DNA of 64,000 bases. Source: an uncultured Bradyrhizobium sp. GTDB taxonomy: Bacteria; Pseudomonadota; Alphaproteobacteria; Rhizobiales; Xanthobacteraceae. The stretch is taken from assembly GCF_947648125.1 (NCBI RefSeq), contig NZ_CANSMR010000001.1:124001-188000 (forward strand), written 5' to 3'. Of the stretch, positions 36,580 to 44,437 are shown in pieces. Position 1 is the stretch's first letter; every line of letters starts with the position of its first letter. Position numbers and translations under genes: made by a program. Below the pieces are notes generated by a model. It saw nothing but the letters and a program-made list of their open reading frames with translations, was not told the DNA's origin and made no database searches.

Positions 36580-37399
36580 CGACAACATCGAGCACGAGCT
36601 CTTGCTACGGGCTGTCCGGAAGCACGTGACGTGCAAGTGGGCGCTGCTCTACATCGAACGATGGCTGACGGCACCTATGGACAAGGACGGAATAATTATC
36701 GAGCGAACCCGCGGCACCCCTCAGGGTGGCGTGATCAGCCCGATTTTATCCAACCTTTTCTTGCACTACACTTTCGACCTCTGGATGGGGCGGGCGCACC
36801 CTGACCTCCCATGGTGTAGGTATGCAGACGATGGTCTAGTGCACTGCCGGAGCGAGCAAGAAGCGGAAGCCGTAAAGGCCGAGCTACAAACTCGCTTGGT
36901 GGAATGCGGACTTGAGATGCACCCCACCAAAACCAGGATTGTCTACTGCAAGGACAGCCGGCGGAAGGGGAGCTATTCGAACGTCAAGTTTGACTTTCTT
37001 GGCTACTGCTTCCGGCCCCGACGGGCAAAGAACTCGCAAGACGCCTCGGTGTTCTGCAGTTTCTTACCTGGGGTCAGCGCTTCGGCGCTGAAGTCCATGC
37101 GGGCGGCAATCCGGGATTTGAACCTCCGAAGACGGACCCATGTGTCAATGGCTGACATCGCTCGGCAGCTTAATCCACTCCTGCGGGGGTGGATTGAGTA
37201 TTACGGTCGTTTCACGCAGGCGGCTCTGGGGCCAATCCTTCGATACGTCAATCAGACAATCGAGGCTTGGATGATGCGGAAGTTCAAACGCTTTATGGGT
37301 CGCAAGGCCAAGGCCGGCCGCGTCCTCGAACGATTATCTCGAGAACGTCCCGGGTCGTTCGCACACTGGAAGATCGGCATACGCGGCTCGTTCGCCTGA
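36580..37399 (+). pseudogene. ltrA: group II intron reverse transcriptase/maturase, C-terminal part
   Basis: It continues the reverse transcriptase as FDNIEHELLLRAVRKHVTCK, then RGTPQGGVISPILSNLFLHY and the catalytic CRYADDGLVHC motif, and ends with the maturase (X) domain (LLRGWIEYYGRF). It has no endonuclease domain, as in many bacterial introns of this type. A local ATG at 36602 opens a 265-codon frame, but the natural protein starts at 30703. The end is 4 bp before the domain V hairpin region. Confidence 0.87.
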
Positions 37400-37945
37400 T
37401 GGGAGCCCAGTGAGGCGAGAGTCTCACGCTGGGATCTATGAGAGGCCGGCGGTGAGATTCCGCCGGCCTACTCGCCAAAGCCGCCCGCCCGGATCTGTGA
37501 GGGCAAAGCCGAATGGCCGAGCTACTCGACCACGACCCCGTCACGCAAGACGGCCCTCGTCGGAGCCGTACTTCAAAGCTTGGTTCGCTTTCATTCAAAT
37601 CGTAGAGTATCGAGGCCGCAGTCCCAGCGAATCGTTGTCAGGATGGCAAAAGCGCCAAGATGCGATTGTGCCGGCTTTCGAGCTGGCCGGACTTGGACAC
37701 GTAGAAACTCGACGGTGGCTTCACACCGCACACAGCGGTATAGGGGCCTCCTGAGGCGGATTTGAAAAATCACCCTCCTTTTATGTACACTCCTAAGATT
37801 GCGTGAGAGGGAGCCATGGTCATGAAAGACGAGGTCCCTCCAGGGCGTCGGGAGCGGCTGTTGCAGCACAAATATTGCGGCCTTCCCGAAATTCTTTCCA
37901 AGAATTGAAAGGGAACGATTTTTGCGCTCGCGGAATGGTATGTGT
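37400..37945. other. intron 3' structures and unassigned sequence
   Basis: The first 70 bp form the domain V- and VI-like hairpins of the group II intron. From about 37472 to 37945 I see no supportable gene; frames on both strands are short and unrelated. A short minus-strand frame near 37770 is antisense noise. Confidence 0.45.
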
Positions 37946-38581
37946 TCAGGTTGTAGACGATGGGACCGATTTTGCGAGCATGTTCCACGCGTCCAGGACC
38001 GATCGCACGATGACTGTGCCGTCGGGCACAAGTTCGAAATCGGTTTTTCCCCGCGCCCATTCGTTGATCAAACCGTTCACGAGGGCGCTAAATGCGATCG
38101 CGGCGGTCTGGGGCGTCCAGGGCGCGGGTAGCACCTTATTTCTCTTCGCAGCCGCGAATACCTTGACCAGTGAATCCCGGAACTGTTGCTGAAAATCATT
38201 TCCGTCGCCGGATTCGTCCTCTGAAGACGACCAGTCGAATTGCAGAAGCACCCTGAGCATGCGCCTTTGTCGCGGGTCCGTCTGCAGATGGGCGAACGTG
38301 CTTGATATCACATCGCCAAGGGCTCCGAGAGGGGAGAGGGTGGTGTCCGCCGCCAATCGCTCGGCCAAATATTGCGTAGGCTGGCGCATCTCGTCACGGA
38401 TCGCAAACAGCAGCCCCGGCTTGTTGCGGAAATGCCAGTGTACGGCTCCGCGCGTGACGCCGGATGCCGAAGCGATCTCGTCAAGAGAGACGTTCTCGTA
38501 ACCGTTCTCGAGAAAAAGCATTTCGGCGGCTTTTAGAATGGTGCGCCGAGTCTCCTCGGCTTGTTCCTTTGTCCGTCGCAT
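37946..38581 (-). CDS. TetR-family efflux repressor (AcrR/TtgR-like)
   Basis: A 211-residue regulator of the AcrR type. The helix-turn-helix is RTKEQAEETRRTILKAAEML plus DEIASASGVTRGAVHWHFRN, with RG-AVHWHF as in AcrR/TtgR. The C-terminal domain (about 75-200) matches the multidrug-binding region. The start is ATG at 38581; an upstream extension runs through the promoter region and is rejected. It is divergent from the remnant of an RND efflux operon, its likely former target. Confidence 0.85.
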   Translation of the reverse strand: MRRTKEQAEETRRTILKAAEMLFLENGYENVSLDEIASASGVTRGAVHWHFRNKPGLLFAIRDEMRQPTQYLAERLAADTTLSPLGALGDVISSTFAHLQTDPRQRRMLRVLLQFDWSSSEDESGDGNDFQQQFRDSLVKVFAAAKRNKVLPAPWTPQTAAIAFSALVNGLINEWARGKTDFELVPDGTVIVRSVLDAWNMLAKSVPSSTT

Positions 38582-38606
38582 AGCTGGCTTTCGCAGTTGC
38601 AGGTGT

Positions 38607-38632
38607 TTACAAACATTCGGTACGTATGTATA
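38607..38632. promoter_or_regulatory. candidate AcrR-type operator
   Basis: The 26 bp carry ACAAACATTCGG and TACGTATGTAT, an imperfect palindrome of the AcrR/TtgR operator kind (ACAT...ATGT arms). It lies between the repressor start (38581) and the efflux remnant (38646). It would serve both directions. Confidence 0.4.
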
Positions 38633-38645
38633 TAACGAATAACGA

Positions 38646-39373
38646 TTGGGCTGTAGAGCCCACGGAGTTGGCCGCATGACAATGGTCTTCCAAGCCGCTG
38701 TGCCATTCGGCGCAGCTGTCGCTGTTGCTTCGTCTGCACTCGCCCCGATCGGCAGCGGCGCGTCTCCGACCGTTGCCATTGTTCAGGCCGGAACGACGGC
38801 CGTCACCAAGACGACCGAGATCATTGGGCGCATACAATTCATCGGATGCGTCGATCAGTTGGCCGGCGTCACGGGCTTTCTCGAAGAACGCTCTTTTGTC
38901 GAGGGAGCTGATATCAAGAAGGGCGATCTTCTGTTTCGTCTTGATGGGGTGGCCACCTTCACGGGACTCGGTCTGGCCCATGTCATCCTCGACCTCTACA
39001 CCCAGATCATGGTGTTGTCCGCACGGGCGGCCAGGAACGGCACCCTCAACGTCGAATTCGCCAAAGAGCAGCGAGCATCGGTCTTGGCATCAGGCAGGCG
39101 GCCATGCTTGGCGTCAAACTGCGCTTCCGTGCCGTGATGATCACTTCGGTCGCCTTCATTCTCGGTCTGGTGCCGCCCGTCTGGGCAGATGGTGCATCGA
39201 TGACCGCGCGGCATAACATTAGCACGCCGGTGCTCGTCGGGATGATCGCCGCCAGCACGCTTGGGATTTTCCTGATCCCCATGCTGTACGTCACCTTCCA
39301 GACCCTACGCGCAAAACTCAAAGCCAGGGTTCGGGAAGATCGAAATCGCGCATCAGTTCGATATCGCCGTTAG
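38646..39373 (+). pseudogene. collapsed RND efflux operon: adaptor start fused to pump end
   Basis: The first 95 codons are an AcrA-like adaptor start, with a signal-like leader, VAIVQAGTTAVTKTTEIIGR and GADIKKGDLLFRLD. At about 38960 the sequence jumps to the C-terminal part of an AcrB-like pump (IMVLSARAARNGTLNVEFAK). A second frame, from 39104, gives RAVMITSVAFILGLVPPVWA, HNISTPVLVGMIAASTLGIF and FLIPMLYVTFQ, the last two TM helices. About 1.3 kb of adaptor and 2.5 kb of pump are missing. It was left by an internal deletion, next to its repressor. Confidence 0.8.
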
Positions 39374-39397
39374 CTCGTGAGGCAAAGATATTCCGTC

Positions 39398-40063
39398 ATG
39401 GAGCCGAATGGTCAGATGAAGTTCAGGCGACTTGTCAGTCATGGGCGATATCGAATGAGAGAGAGCGGAACAGAAAATGCAATTGTACGGTATCGGCGGC
39501 TGCTTAAGGGCAGGTTTCGCGGCGGCCGCGATTGGCTGAGGCTTGTATTTCTCGGTGTAATTCTTGTCGCGCTCAGTACCGTGTTCCTCGCCGATGCACT
39601 CGCAGTTCAACGTCTTCCAGGTCACTTAAGCGGTGGTTCGGCCATATTCGGCGGAATTGCAATCGTGCTGTTCGTCACAAAAATTGCGAGAGGCGCGCTT
39701 TATCTGGACTGGTTGCTGGGCGCTGTATCCTGTCTCCTCGCGGGCCTACTGCTCTCTCGGGATGAGGATTTCACGTATCCTCTATCGCTGCTCTATGTTG
39801 TCTCTCTCATGTTCGCAAGCGGCGCGGCCCGAATCTGGATTGGTTTGACAGCGTCTCCCGAGGAGGGAGCAAGTTGGATTTTGTGCTCTGGATTGGTTGC
39901 CATGCTCTGCGGGCTCTGGATCGCCTTCGCATCGCTCTTGGCCATGCCGACGACGCTCGCGCCACTGATATTCGTTTTCGATGCGCTGTTTGGGGGCATT
40001 GCAATCGTTGGGTTCGGCATGTCGCTGAAGGAGGATGAACGCGACGGTGTCGATCTGTTTTGA
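39398..40063 (+). CDS. HdeD/DUF308-like multi-pass membrane protein
   Basis: A protein of about 221 residues with six TM helices. Its landmarks match the gene at 18561: GGSAIFGGIAIVLFVTK, ALYLDWLLGAVSCLLA, ARIWIGLTASPEEGASW and GIAIVGFGMSLKEDE. It is therefore a clear paralogue. The start is uncertain (GTG 39377, ATG 39398 or ATG 39416). It lies after the efflux remnant and before a stress protein, a similar setting to its paralogue, which is beside a TetR/RND pair. An envelope-stress role is inferred. Confidence 0.7.
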   Translation: MEPNGQMKFRRLVSHGRYRMRESGTENAIVRYRRLLKGRFRGGRDWLRLVFLGVILVALSTVFLADALAVQRLPGHLSGGSAIFGGIAIVLFVTKIARGALYLDWLLGAVSCLLAGLLLSRDEDFTYPLSLLYVVSLMFASGAARIWIGLTASPEEGASWILCSGLVAMLCGLWIAFASLLAMPTTLAPLIFVFDALFGGIAIVGFGMSLKEDERDGVDLF

Positions 40064-40111
40064 GAACGTCTCTTCACTCGTTCTTTTCGAGGCTCCAGAG
40101 GATTACTAGCG

Positions 40112-40951
40112 ATGGCCATCAAGAACATTGCAGTTTTCGTGGAGCCATCACGAACTGGAGCGGCTCGCGCTCGCTACGCGGTGGAGTTGGCTCGTCGACA
40201 TGGCGCACACCTCATTGGGATCTTTGCGGCGCCGCCCGGCTGGAATGCAGACCCTACAGAGTCTTTTGTTAGAGGAACCGAAGCCATACCACGACTTATA
40301 GAACGTCATAAGGCGGCAGAGATTGCGATATCCAGTGCTGCAAACCAAAGCTTTGAGGCCGCCACTAAACGGGCGGACATCAGTTTTGAGTTCCGTATCA
40401 TTCGTGAAAAAGATGTCGATGACGCCAAGCTGCATTCTCTTTATACCGATCTGATCATCGTGGGAGCTCCACGACCGGGCGGGCTGCCCAACTACTGGTC
40501 GGTGGAGACATTGCTGCTTACGACAGGCGTTCCGTTTCTGATGCTGCCTGATGCGTGGAAGGCCGGGACCATCGCCGAACGTGTGCTTGTTGCTTGGAAC
40601 GCCAGCCGCGAAGCCCGACGTGCGGTCTCGGATTCGTTGTCGCTGCTGATGGCAGCGCAATCGGTCTCGGTCGTTGTTGTTGATCCGTGGGCGGACCCGC
40701 GGCACGGAGAGGAGCCCGGTGCAGATATTGCGCTCTATCTCAGCCGCCATGGTGTGAATGTTGATGTCGTTCAGCTCAAATCCCAAGGTCAGCCGATCGA
40801 GGCCGTTATTTTAGGTCATGCGTTACGTATTGATGCCGATCTCATCGTGCTGGGTGCGTATAGTCACAGTCGAACGCGAGAGTTCATTTTTGGCGGCGTA
40901 ACACGATTCCTGCTTCAGGACTCTCCCCTGCCACTCTTGATCGCCCACTGA
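40112..40951 (+). CDS. tandem universal stress protein (UspA family)
   Basis: A 279-residue protein with two Usp domains. The first (1-150) begins KNIAVFVEPSRTGAARARYA and ends LIIVGAPRPGG. The second (155-279) begins ERVLVAWNASREARRAVSDS and ends LIVLGAYSHSRTREFIFGGV followed by LLLIAH-like residues. Only the second domain keeps a G-x-GG/T-type end, so nucleotide binding may be limited to it. GAGGATT precedes the ATG. It is followed by a strong hairpin terminator at 41075. Confidence 0.88.
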   Translation: MAIKNIAVFVEPSRTGAARARYAVELARRHGAHLIGIFAAPPGWNADPTESFVRGTEAIPRLIERHKAAEIAISSAANQSFEAATKRADISFEFRIIREKDVDDAKLHSLYTDLIIVGAPRPGGLPNYWSVETLLLTTGVPFLMLPDAWKAGTIAERVLVAWNASREARRAVSDSLSLLMAAQSVSVVVVDPWADPRHGEEPGADIALYLSRHGVNVDVVQLKSQGQPIEAVILGHALRIDADLIVLGAYSHSRTREFIFGGVTRFLLQDSPLPLLIAH

Positions 40952-41074
40952 TAGGCTCAGGCGGTGCAATTTATCCCGTCAAATCTTAGCGCTTGTCCGA
41001 TTGCAGCGCGGCGGATCGACTGGAACGCTCGCTGCCTCCAAGACAAGGGCGAGTTCTCATGTCGTGAAACGAAG

Positions 41075-41122
41075 GCAGCCCAAGCACTGTGTTGCTAGGC
41101 AACGCAGTGCTTGGCTGCTTTT
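41075..41122 (+). terminator. strong rho-independent terminator
   Basis: A long stem, GCAGCCCAAGCACTGTGTTG pairing with its near-complement around CTAG, is followed by TTTT. It lies 120 bp after the stress protein and immediately before the IS66-type left end (GTAAGCGG at 41125). It would end transcription from the stress gene. Confidence 0.7.
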
Positions 41123-41200
41123 CTGTAAGCGGTGTTCTGGCCCCACCTTTTCGGGCGCTGGGTGAACGAAGATATTCGGAGCGTTTGGAGGCTCCGATAC

Positions 41201-41638
41201 GTGTCGATCACAGAGCATAATAACGTGTCCAAGGACGAGCCCCCGGCGCGGCGGCTGGAGATTTTCACCGGCGCGGGACGGCGGCGGATATGGACCGCGG
41301 AAGATAAGGCGTCGATTGTCGCGGCGAGCTATGAGCACGGGGCGCGAGTGAGTCATGTCGCGCGCCGCCATGGCCTGACGCCGCAGCAGTTGTTCGGCTG
41401 GCGTCGCGAGGCGCGTCGAAGGGGCGACGACAACGTCGCGACGCCGGCGTTTGCGCCGATCATTTTCGACGTCACGAATGGAGCTTCGTTTCCCGACGTC
41501 GGCGGCAAAACGCCGGAGGTCGTGGCGAGCCCGCATTCGATCGAGTTGGACGTCAAAGGATCGCGGGTTTGGATATGGCTTGGCGCCGACCCGACGATGG
41601 TGGCGACGATCATCGGCGCGTTGAAGGCCAGCAAATGA
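41201..41638 (+). CDS. tnpA: IS66-family TnpA accessory protein
   Basis: The protein has RRRIWTAEDKASIVAASYEH, then VARRHGLTPQQLFGWRREAR, the HTH typical of IS66 orf1. A GTG at 41201 starts the 145-residue frame; upstream extension is possible. The stop overlaps the tnpB start (ATGA). Without TnpC it is not expected to be functional in transposition. Confidence 0.7.
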   Translation: MSITEHNNVSKDEPPARRLEIFTGAGRRRIWTAEDKASIVAASYEHGARVSHVARRHGLTPQQLFGWRREARRRGDDNVATPAFAPIIFDVTNGASFPDVGGKTPEVVASPHSIELDVKGSRVWIWLGADPTMVATIIGALKASK

Positions 41639-41871
41639 TCGGCGCGACGGGCGCCACGCGCGTGTTTGTGGCGACGCTGTCGATCGACTTCCGTAAAGGC
41701 GTGGACGGCTTGGCGGCGCTGGTCCGCGACATGGTGGGCGGCGATCCATTCGACGGCGCGATTTACGTCTTCTGGTCTTGGCCGAAAATCGAGAACGGCG
41801 TGATGCGTCTGTCAGCTGCGCAACTCTCAGCCTTTGACCTGCTCCCCAACTTCCCTCCAGTCATAAGTTGA
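41635..41871 (+). pseudogene. tnpB: IS66-family TnpB, truncated
   Basis: The start IGATGATRVFVATLSIDFRK and GLAALVRDMVGGDPFDGAIY are typical IS66 orf2. The conserved part stops after about 55 residues, near YVFWSWPKI, and the remaining codons are not family-like. The usual length is about 115 residues. Its ATG overlaps the tnpA stop. Confidence 0.7.
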
Positions 41872-42074
41872 GTCTGTCCTCGATTCGAAATCGACGCTCC
41901 CGCCATTCAGTCACTTCCGCGCAGATGTGACATTGAACGAGCGTGTCCATTACTCCAATCCGGATTGCCTACGGCCCAACGCCGCCGTCGGTAGCCCTCT
42001 CGATATCGATCATTACGTGTCGGGAACAGGTGCAGCGGACACTGCTGTTCCTGACCGAAGTTCTCGGTTTAAGA
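41872..42074. other. short intergenic stretch
   Basis: About 200 bp between the IS66 remnant and the regulator gene. No gene or clear signal was seen; a short plus-strand frame (41927-42121) has no resemblance. Confidence 0.4.
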
Positions 42075-42782
42075 TCAGCCGATATTGCGACGCGCATTTA
42101 CGCCGGTTAACTGGCGCATAGATACTCCAGTGTTGGCACCGTATTGTGCGCACAGGAGTTCGATCATCTGTTTCCACATGGAAACCATGCGCTTGTAGCG
42201 TTCGCTGTCCTCGTCCCAGAGGGTGCGCATCGCGTAGCCGCGGATCATGTTGAGGGTCATGAACACGATGTCGTCGGCCAGGGCTTGGGGTACTGAGGCG
42301 GACAGTCGCTCGCGCCACGCCTGTTCGATCGGCAGGCGCGCATTGCGGCTGATGTTGAGGATTTCGTCGCGCAGGTCGGGGTCAGTGGAAGCCGACAGCA
42401 CGACATCGAGAACACTGAAGAAATGGCCGCCGAGAAAGAAGGCTTCGCCATCGGCGATCATTGCGTCTAGGTCATTTGCCTTGGCGTTCTTCTTCATGAC
42501 CCTGAGGCTTTCCTCCAGGGCGCGCTTGTAGAGTTCCTTGTGGGTCGCGATCAGGAGATCGTTCTTGCGCGGAAAATGGTGAAGCATCGCGCCGCGTGAC
42601 AATCCCGCCTCCTGCGCGACAACCTCCGTACGAAAACCTGCATAGCCGTGTTCGCGCAGAACCGTGGCCGCCGCCTGGAGGATCCGTTTCTTGGTGGTCT
42701 CGCTACGCTCGCGCTGGGTGCGCCTTTGCGGCTGCTTAGGAACCTTGCCTTCGATCGCGACTGTTGCGTCACGCTTCGACAT
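42075..42782 (-). CDS. cymR: TetR-family regulator, CymR-like
   Basis: A 235-residue regulator. The N-terminal part (RRTQRERSETTKKRILQAAA, then VLREHGYAGFRTEVVAQEAG and LSRGAMLHHFPRKNDLLIAT) has the same pattern as CymR, the repressor of p-cymene/p-cumate genes (RRTQAER...REKGYAGFR...SHHFPTKLELLLAT from memory). It is the last gene of the leftward dioxygenase operon and overlaps the ferredoxin end by 14 bp. It would sense an early pathway substrate. The gene symbol is by analogy. Confidence 0.75.
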   Translation of the reverse strand: MSKRDATVAIEGKVPKQPQRRTQRERSETTKKRILQAAATVLREHGYAGFRTEVVAQEAGLSRGAMLHHFPRKNDLLIATHKELYKRALEESLRVMKKNAKANDLDAMIADGEAFFLGGHFFSVLDVVLSASTDPDLRDEILNISRNARLPIEQAWRERLSASVPQALADDIVFMTLNMIRGYAMRTLWDEDSERYKRMVSMWKQMIELLCAQYGANTGVSMRQLTGVNARRNIG

Positions 42783-43098
42783 GGACGATTCCGTTTTCTA
42801 TCTTGGTGGGGTAGGTACAAAGTGCTATCTCGCACGGCGTGAGCCCCGGCTCGCCGGTGATCACGTCGAACGTTCCGAAATGCCAGGAGCACTCGACGAA
42901 ATGGTCGCAAAGGACGCCGTCTTCGGAGAGCGAAGCCTCGCCATGGGTGCAGCGGTCCTGGGTGGCGTAGAAAACGCCATCGACATTGTATATGGCGATT
43001 CGGGTTCCGTCGGGCAGATCGACGCCGCGGATTTCGCCGGGCGGCAATTCACTTTCCGGAAATAACGGGTGCCAGGCCAAGGTTTCGGCACCCATCAT
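42769..43098 (-). CDS. cmtAd: Rieske [2Fe-2S] ferredoxin of the aromatic dioxygenase
   Basis: A 109-residue protein. It carries DRCTHGEASL and ECSWHFGTFD, the C-x-H and C-x2-H cluster ligands, and PCEIALCTYPTKIENG near the end. It carries electrons from the FAD reductase to the oxygenase alpha subunit. The ATG at 43098 overlaps the SDR stop. The place in a p-cumate-like operon suggests the CmtAd role; the symbol is by position and type. Confidence 0.83.
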   Translation of the reverse strand: MMGAETLAWHPLFPESELPPGEIRGVDLPDGTRIAIYNVDGVFYATQDRCTHGEASLSEDGVLCDHFVECSWHFGTFDVITGEPGLTPCEIALCTYPTKIENGIVHVEA

Positions 43099-43859
43099 AG
43101 CATGGTGCTCCCGCCATTGATGCTGATCACCTGGCCGGTGGTGAAGGCAGCTTCGCGGCTGGCGAGGTAACACACAAGCGCCGCGATTTCTTCCATTTCC
43201 GCAGGCCTTCCCATGGGGATGACCGAAAGGAACTTGTTCGCGAGCTCCGGATCGCGCGCGCTGATCTCGGCCATTTGCGGTGTGTTCGTCGCGCAGGGCG
43301 CGACCGTGTTGACGGTGATACCGTCCATTGCGAACTCCCGCGCAAGGCCGGTGGTCATGCCGTGCACGCCGCCCTTGGCCGCATTGTAGGCGGCATGCGC
43401 CCACAGCCCGTTTCGCACCGAATCTGCCCCGACGTTGATGATGCGACCGAAGCCCTGTTCGCGCATGACTGGCAGGGTGTAATAACAGCACCAGATTGCC
43501 GTCCACAAGTTCCGGTCGATCGTCGTTCGTATCGTTTGCGGTGTGTGCTCGGCGAATGGAAGGATGATCCCGCCGCCGGCATTGTTGACGAGGATGTCCA
43601 GCCGACCATGCGCATCGATTGCCGTGTTTACCGCGGCTTTCGCGACCGTCTCGTCCGAGAGATCGCCGATGGCGATGGGAACCTCCTGACCGCCCTGAAG
43701 GACGGAGAGTTCCCTAGCCGCCGCGCGCGCCTCGTCCTCATCCAGATTGCAGAGCACGATACGAGCCCCGTCGCGGGCCAGCCGCTCGGCGATGGCGAGG
43801 CCGATGCCGCGCCCGGCACCGGTCACCAGCGCCACCATTCCCTCCAGCCGTTTCGTCAT
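43095..43859 (-). CDS. cmtB: cis-dihydrodiol dehydrogenase, SDR family (CmtB-like)
   Basis: A 254-residue short-chain dehydrogenase. It has the TGAGRGIGLA cofactor loop, NNAGGG, the YNAAK active-site Tyr-Lys, an APCATNTPQMAEI loop and a TTGQVISINGGS end. It would oxidise the dihydrodiol from the oxygenase to a catechol. The start at 43859 is preceded by a weak ribosome site; the 18-codon upstream extension is not family-like. It is fourth in the operon (reductase, alpha, beta, dehydrogenase, ferredoxin, regulator). Confidence 0.85.
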   Translation of the reverse strand: MTKRLEGMVALVTGAGRGIGLAIAERLARDGARIVLCNLDEDEARAAARELSVLQGGQEVPIAIGDLSDETVAKAAVNTAIDAHGRLDILVNNAGGGIILPFAEHTPQTIRTTIDRNLWTAIWCCYYTLPVMREQGFGRIINVGADSVRNGLWAHAAYNAAKGGVHGMTTGLAREFAMDGITVNTVAPCATNTPQMAEISARDPELANKFLSVIPMGRPAEMEEIAALVCYLASREAAFTTGQVISINGGSTML

Positions 43860-43909
43860 CCGTCCGTCCGTTTCTTGCGTTTTGCGAGCGACACCATCCT
43901 TCGACCCTC

Positions 43910-44437
43910 TCAAAGGATGATGCTTAGGCGGCCCTGCTCGCGTAGCCCGGGTGTATCGAGGACGATGCGCTTGTTGTCGATGAGCAGGGAACCTTGGCGG
44001 ATTACCAGCCGGTAGATCGCCTGACCGAAAAAGGTCACCGATGCGCCGTCCTTGGTACGGAAGACGGCGAAGTTGCAGGTCACTCCGAGCCCGTCTGCGC
44101 CGCGATCGGTGATCATGACGTTGGTTATGAGGCGTCGCGTGCGCGAGTGTGGGTACTCGGCGTGAGCGGTGCGCTTCATCAGGCGCTTGACCCGTTCGCC
44201 TAGCCTGAACCGGTCGTCAGCGATGTAGAACAGGTTGGTATCCGGAGATGCTTCTGCCGGTATGTCGGTCGGCGGGACATGGTAGACGGCGGTCTCGGTA
44301 AACAGATCAAGCCATTCCGGCAGCCGCCACCGGTCTAGCAGGTCGGCTTCGTGGAAAAGAAAGTCCTCAATCTGCAAACGCTCGATGTCCGCGGCCGGGC
44401 CGAAGCCCGCGTTCGGTTTCATGGCCAGCTGGCTCAT
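43910..44437 (-). CDS. cmtAc: aromatic-ring-hydroxylating dioxygenase beta subunit (CmtAc-like)
   Basis: A 175-residue small subunit of the alpha3-beta3 class. It has DFLFHEADLLDRWRLPEWLD, DTNLFYIADDRFRLGERVKR and TRRLITNVMI. It has a structural role beside the alpha subunit. The start at 44437 overlaps the alpha stop (ATGA), so the two are translated together. Its gap to the SDR is about 50 bp. Confidence 0.87.
   Translation of the reverse strand: MSQLAMKPNAGFGPAADIERLQIEDFLFHEADLLDRWRLPEWLDLFTETAVYHVPPTDIPAEASPDTNLFYIADDRFRLGERVKRLMKRTAHAEYPHSRTRRLITNVMITDRGADGLGVTCNFAVFRTKDGASVTFFGQAIYRLVIRQGSLLIDNKRIVLDTPGLREQGRLSIIL

Larger units (their letters stand above)
30226..37471 (+). mobile_element. 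group II intron, interrupted by a nested insertion
   Basis: The intron appears to start at GTGTG (30226), the classical 5' end. About 475 nt of structured, purine-rich RNA domains I-III follow, before the reverse transcriptase gene at 30703. After it come a domain V-like hairpin (37403-37436, with AGCCCAG-TGAG arms around a GAGA loop) and a domain VI-like stem (about 37441-37470). Without the 5314-bp insertion the intron would be about 1932 bp, a standard size. The 3' boundary is uncertain by a few bases. Confidence 0.75.
41125..41871 (+). mobile_element. IS66-family remnant (tnpA, truncated tnpB)
   Basis: The left end GTAAGCGGTGTTCTGG at 41125 matches the IS66 terminal type. A complete tnpA-like gene follows, and a tnpB start. 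The rest of tnpB and the large tnpC are missing, and no right end was seen. It is a 3'-deleted element. Confidence 0.7.
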
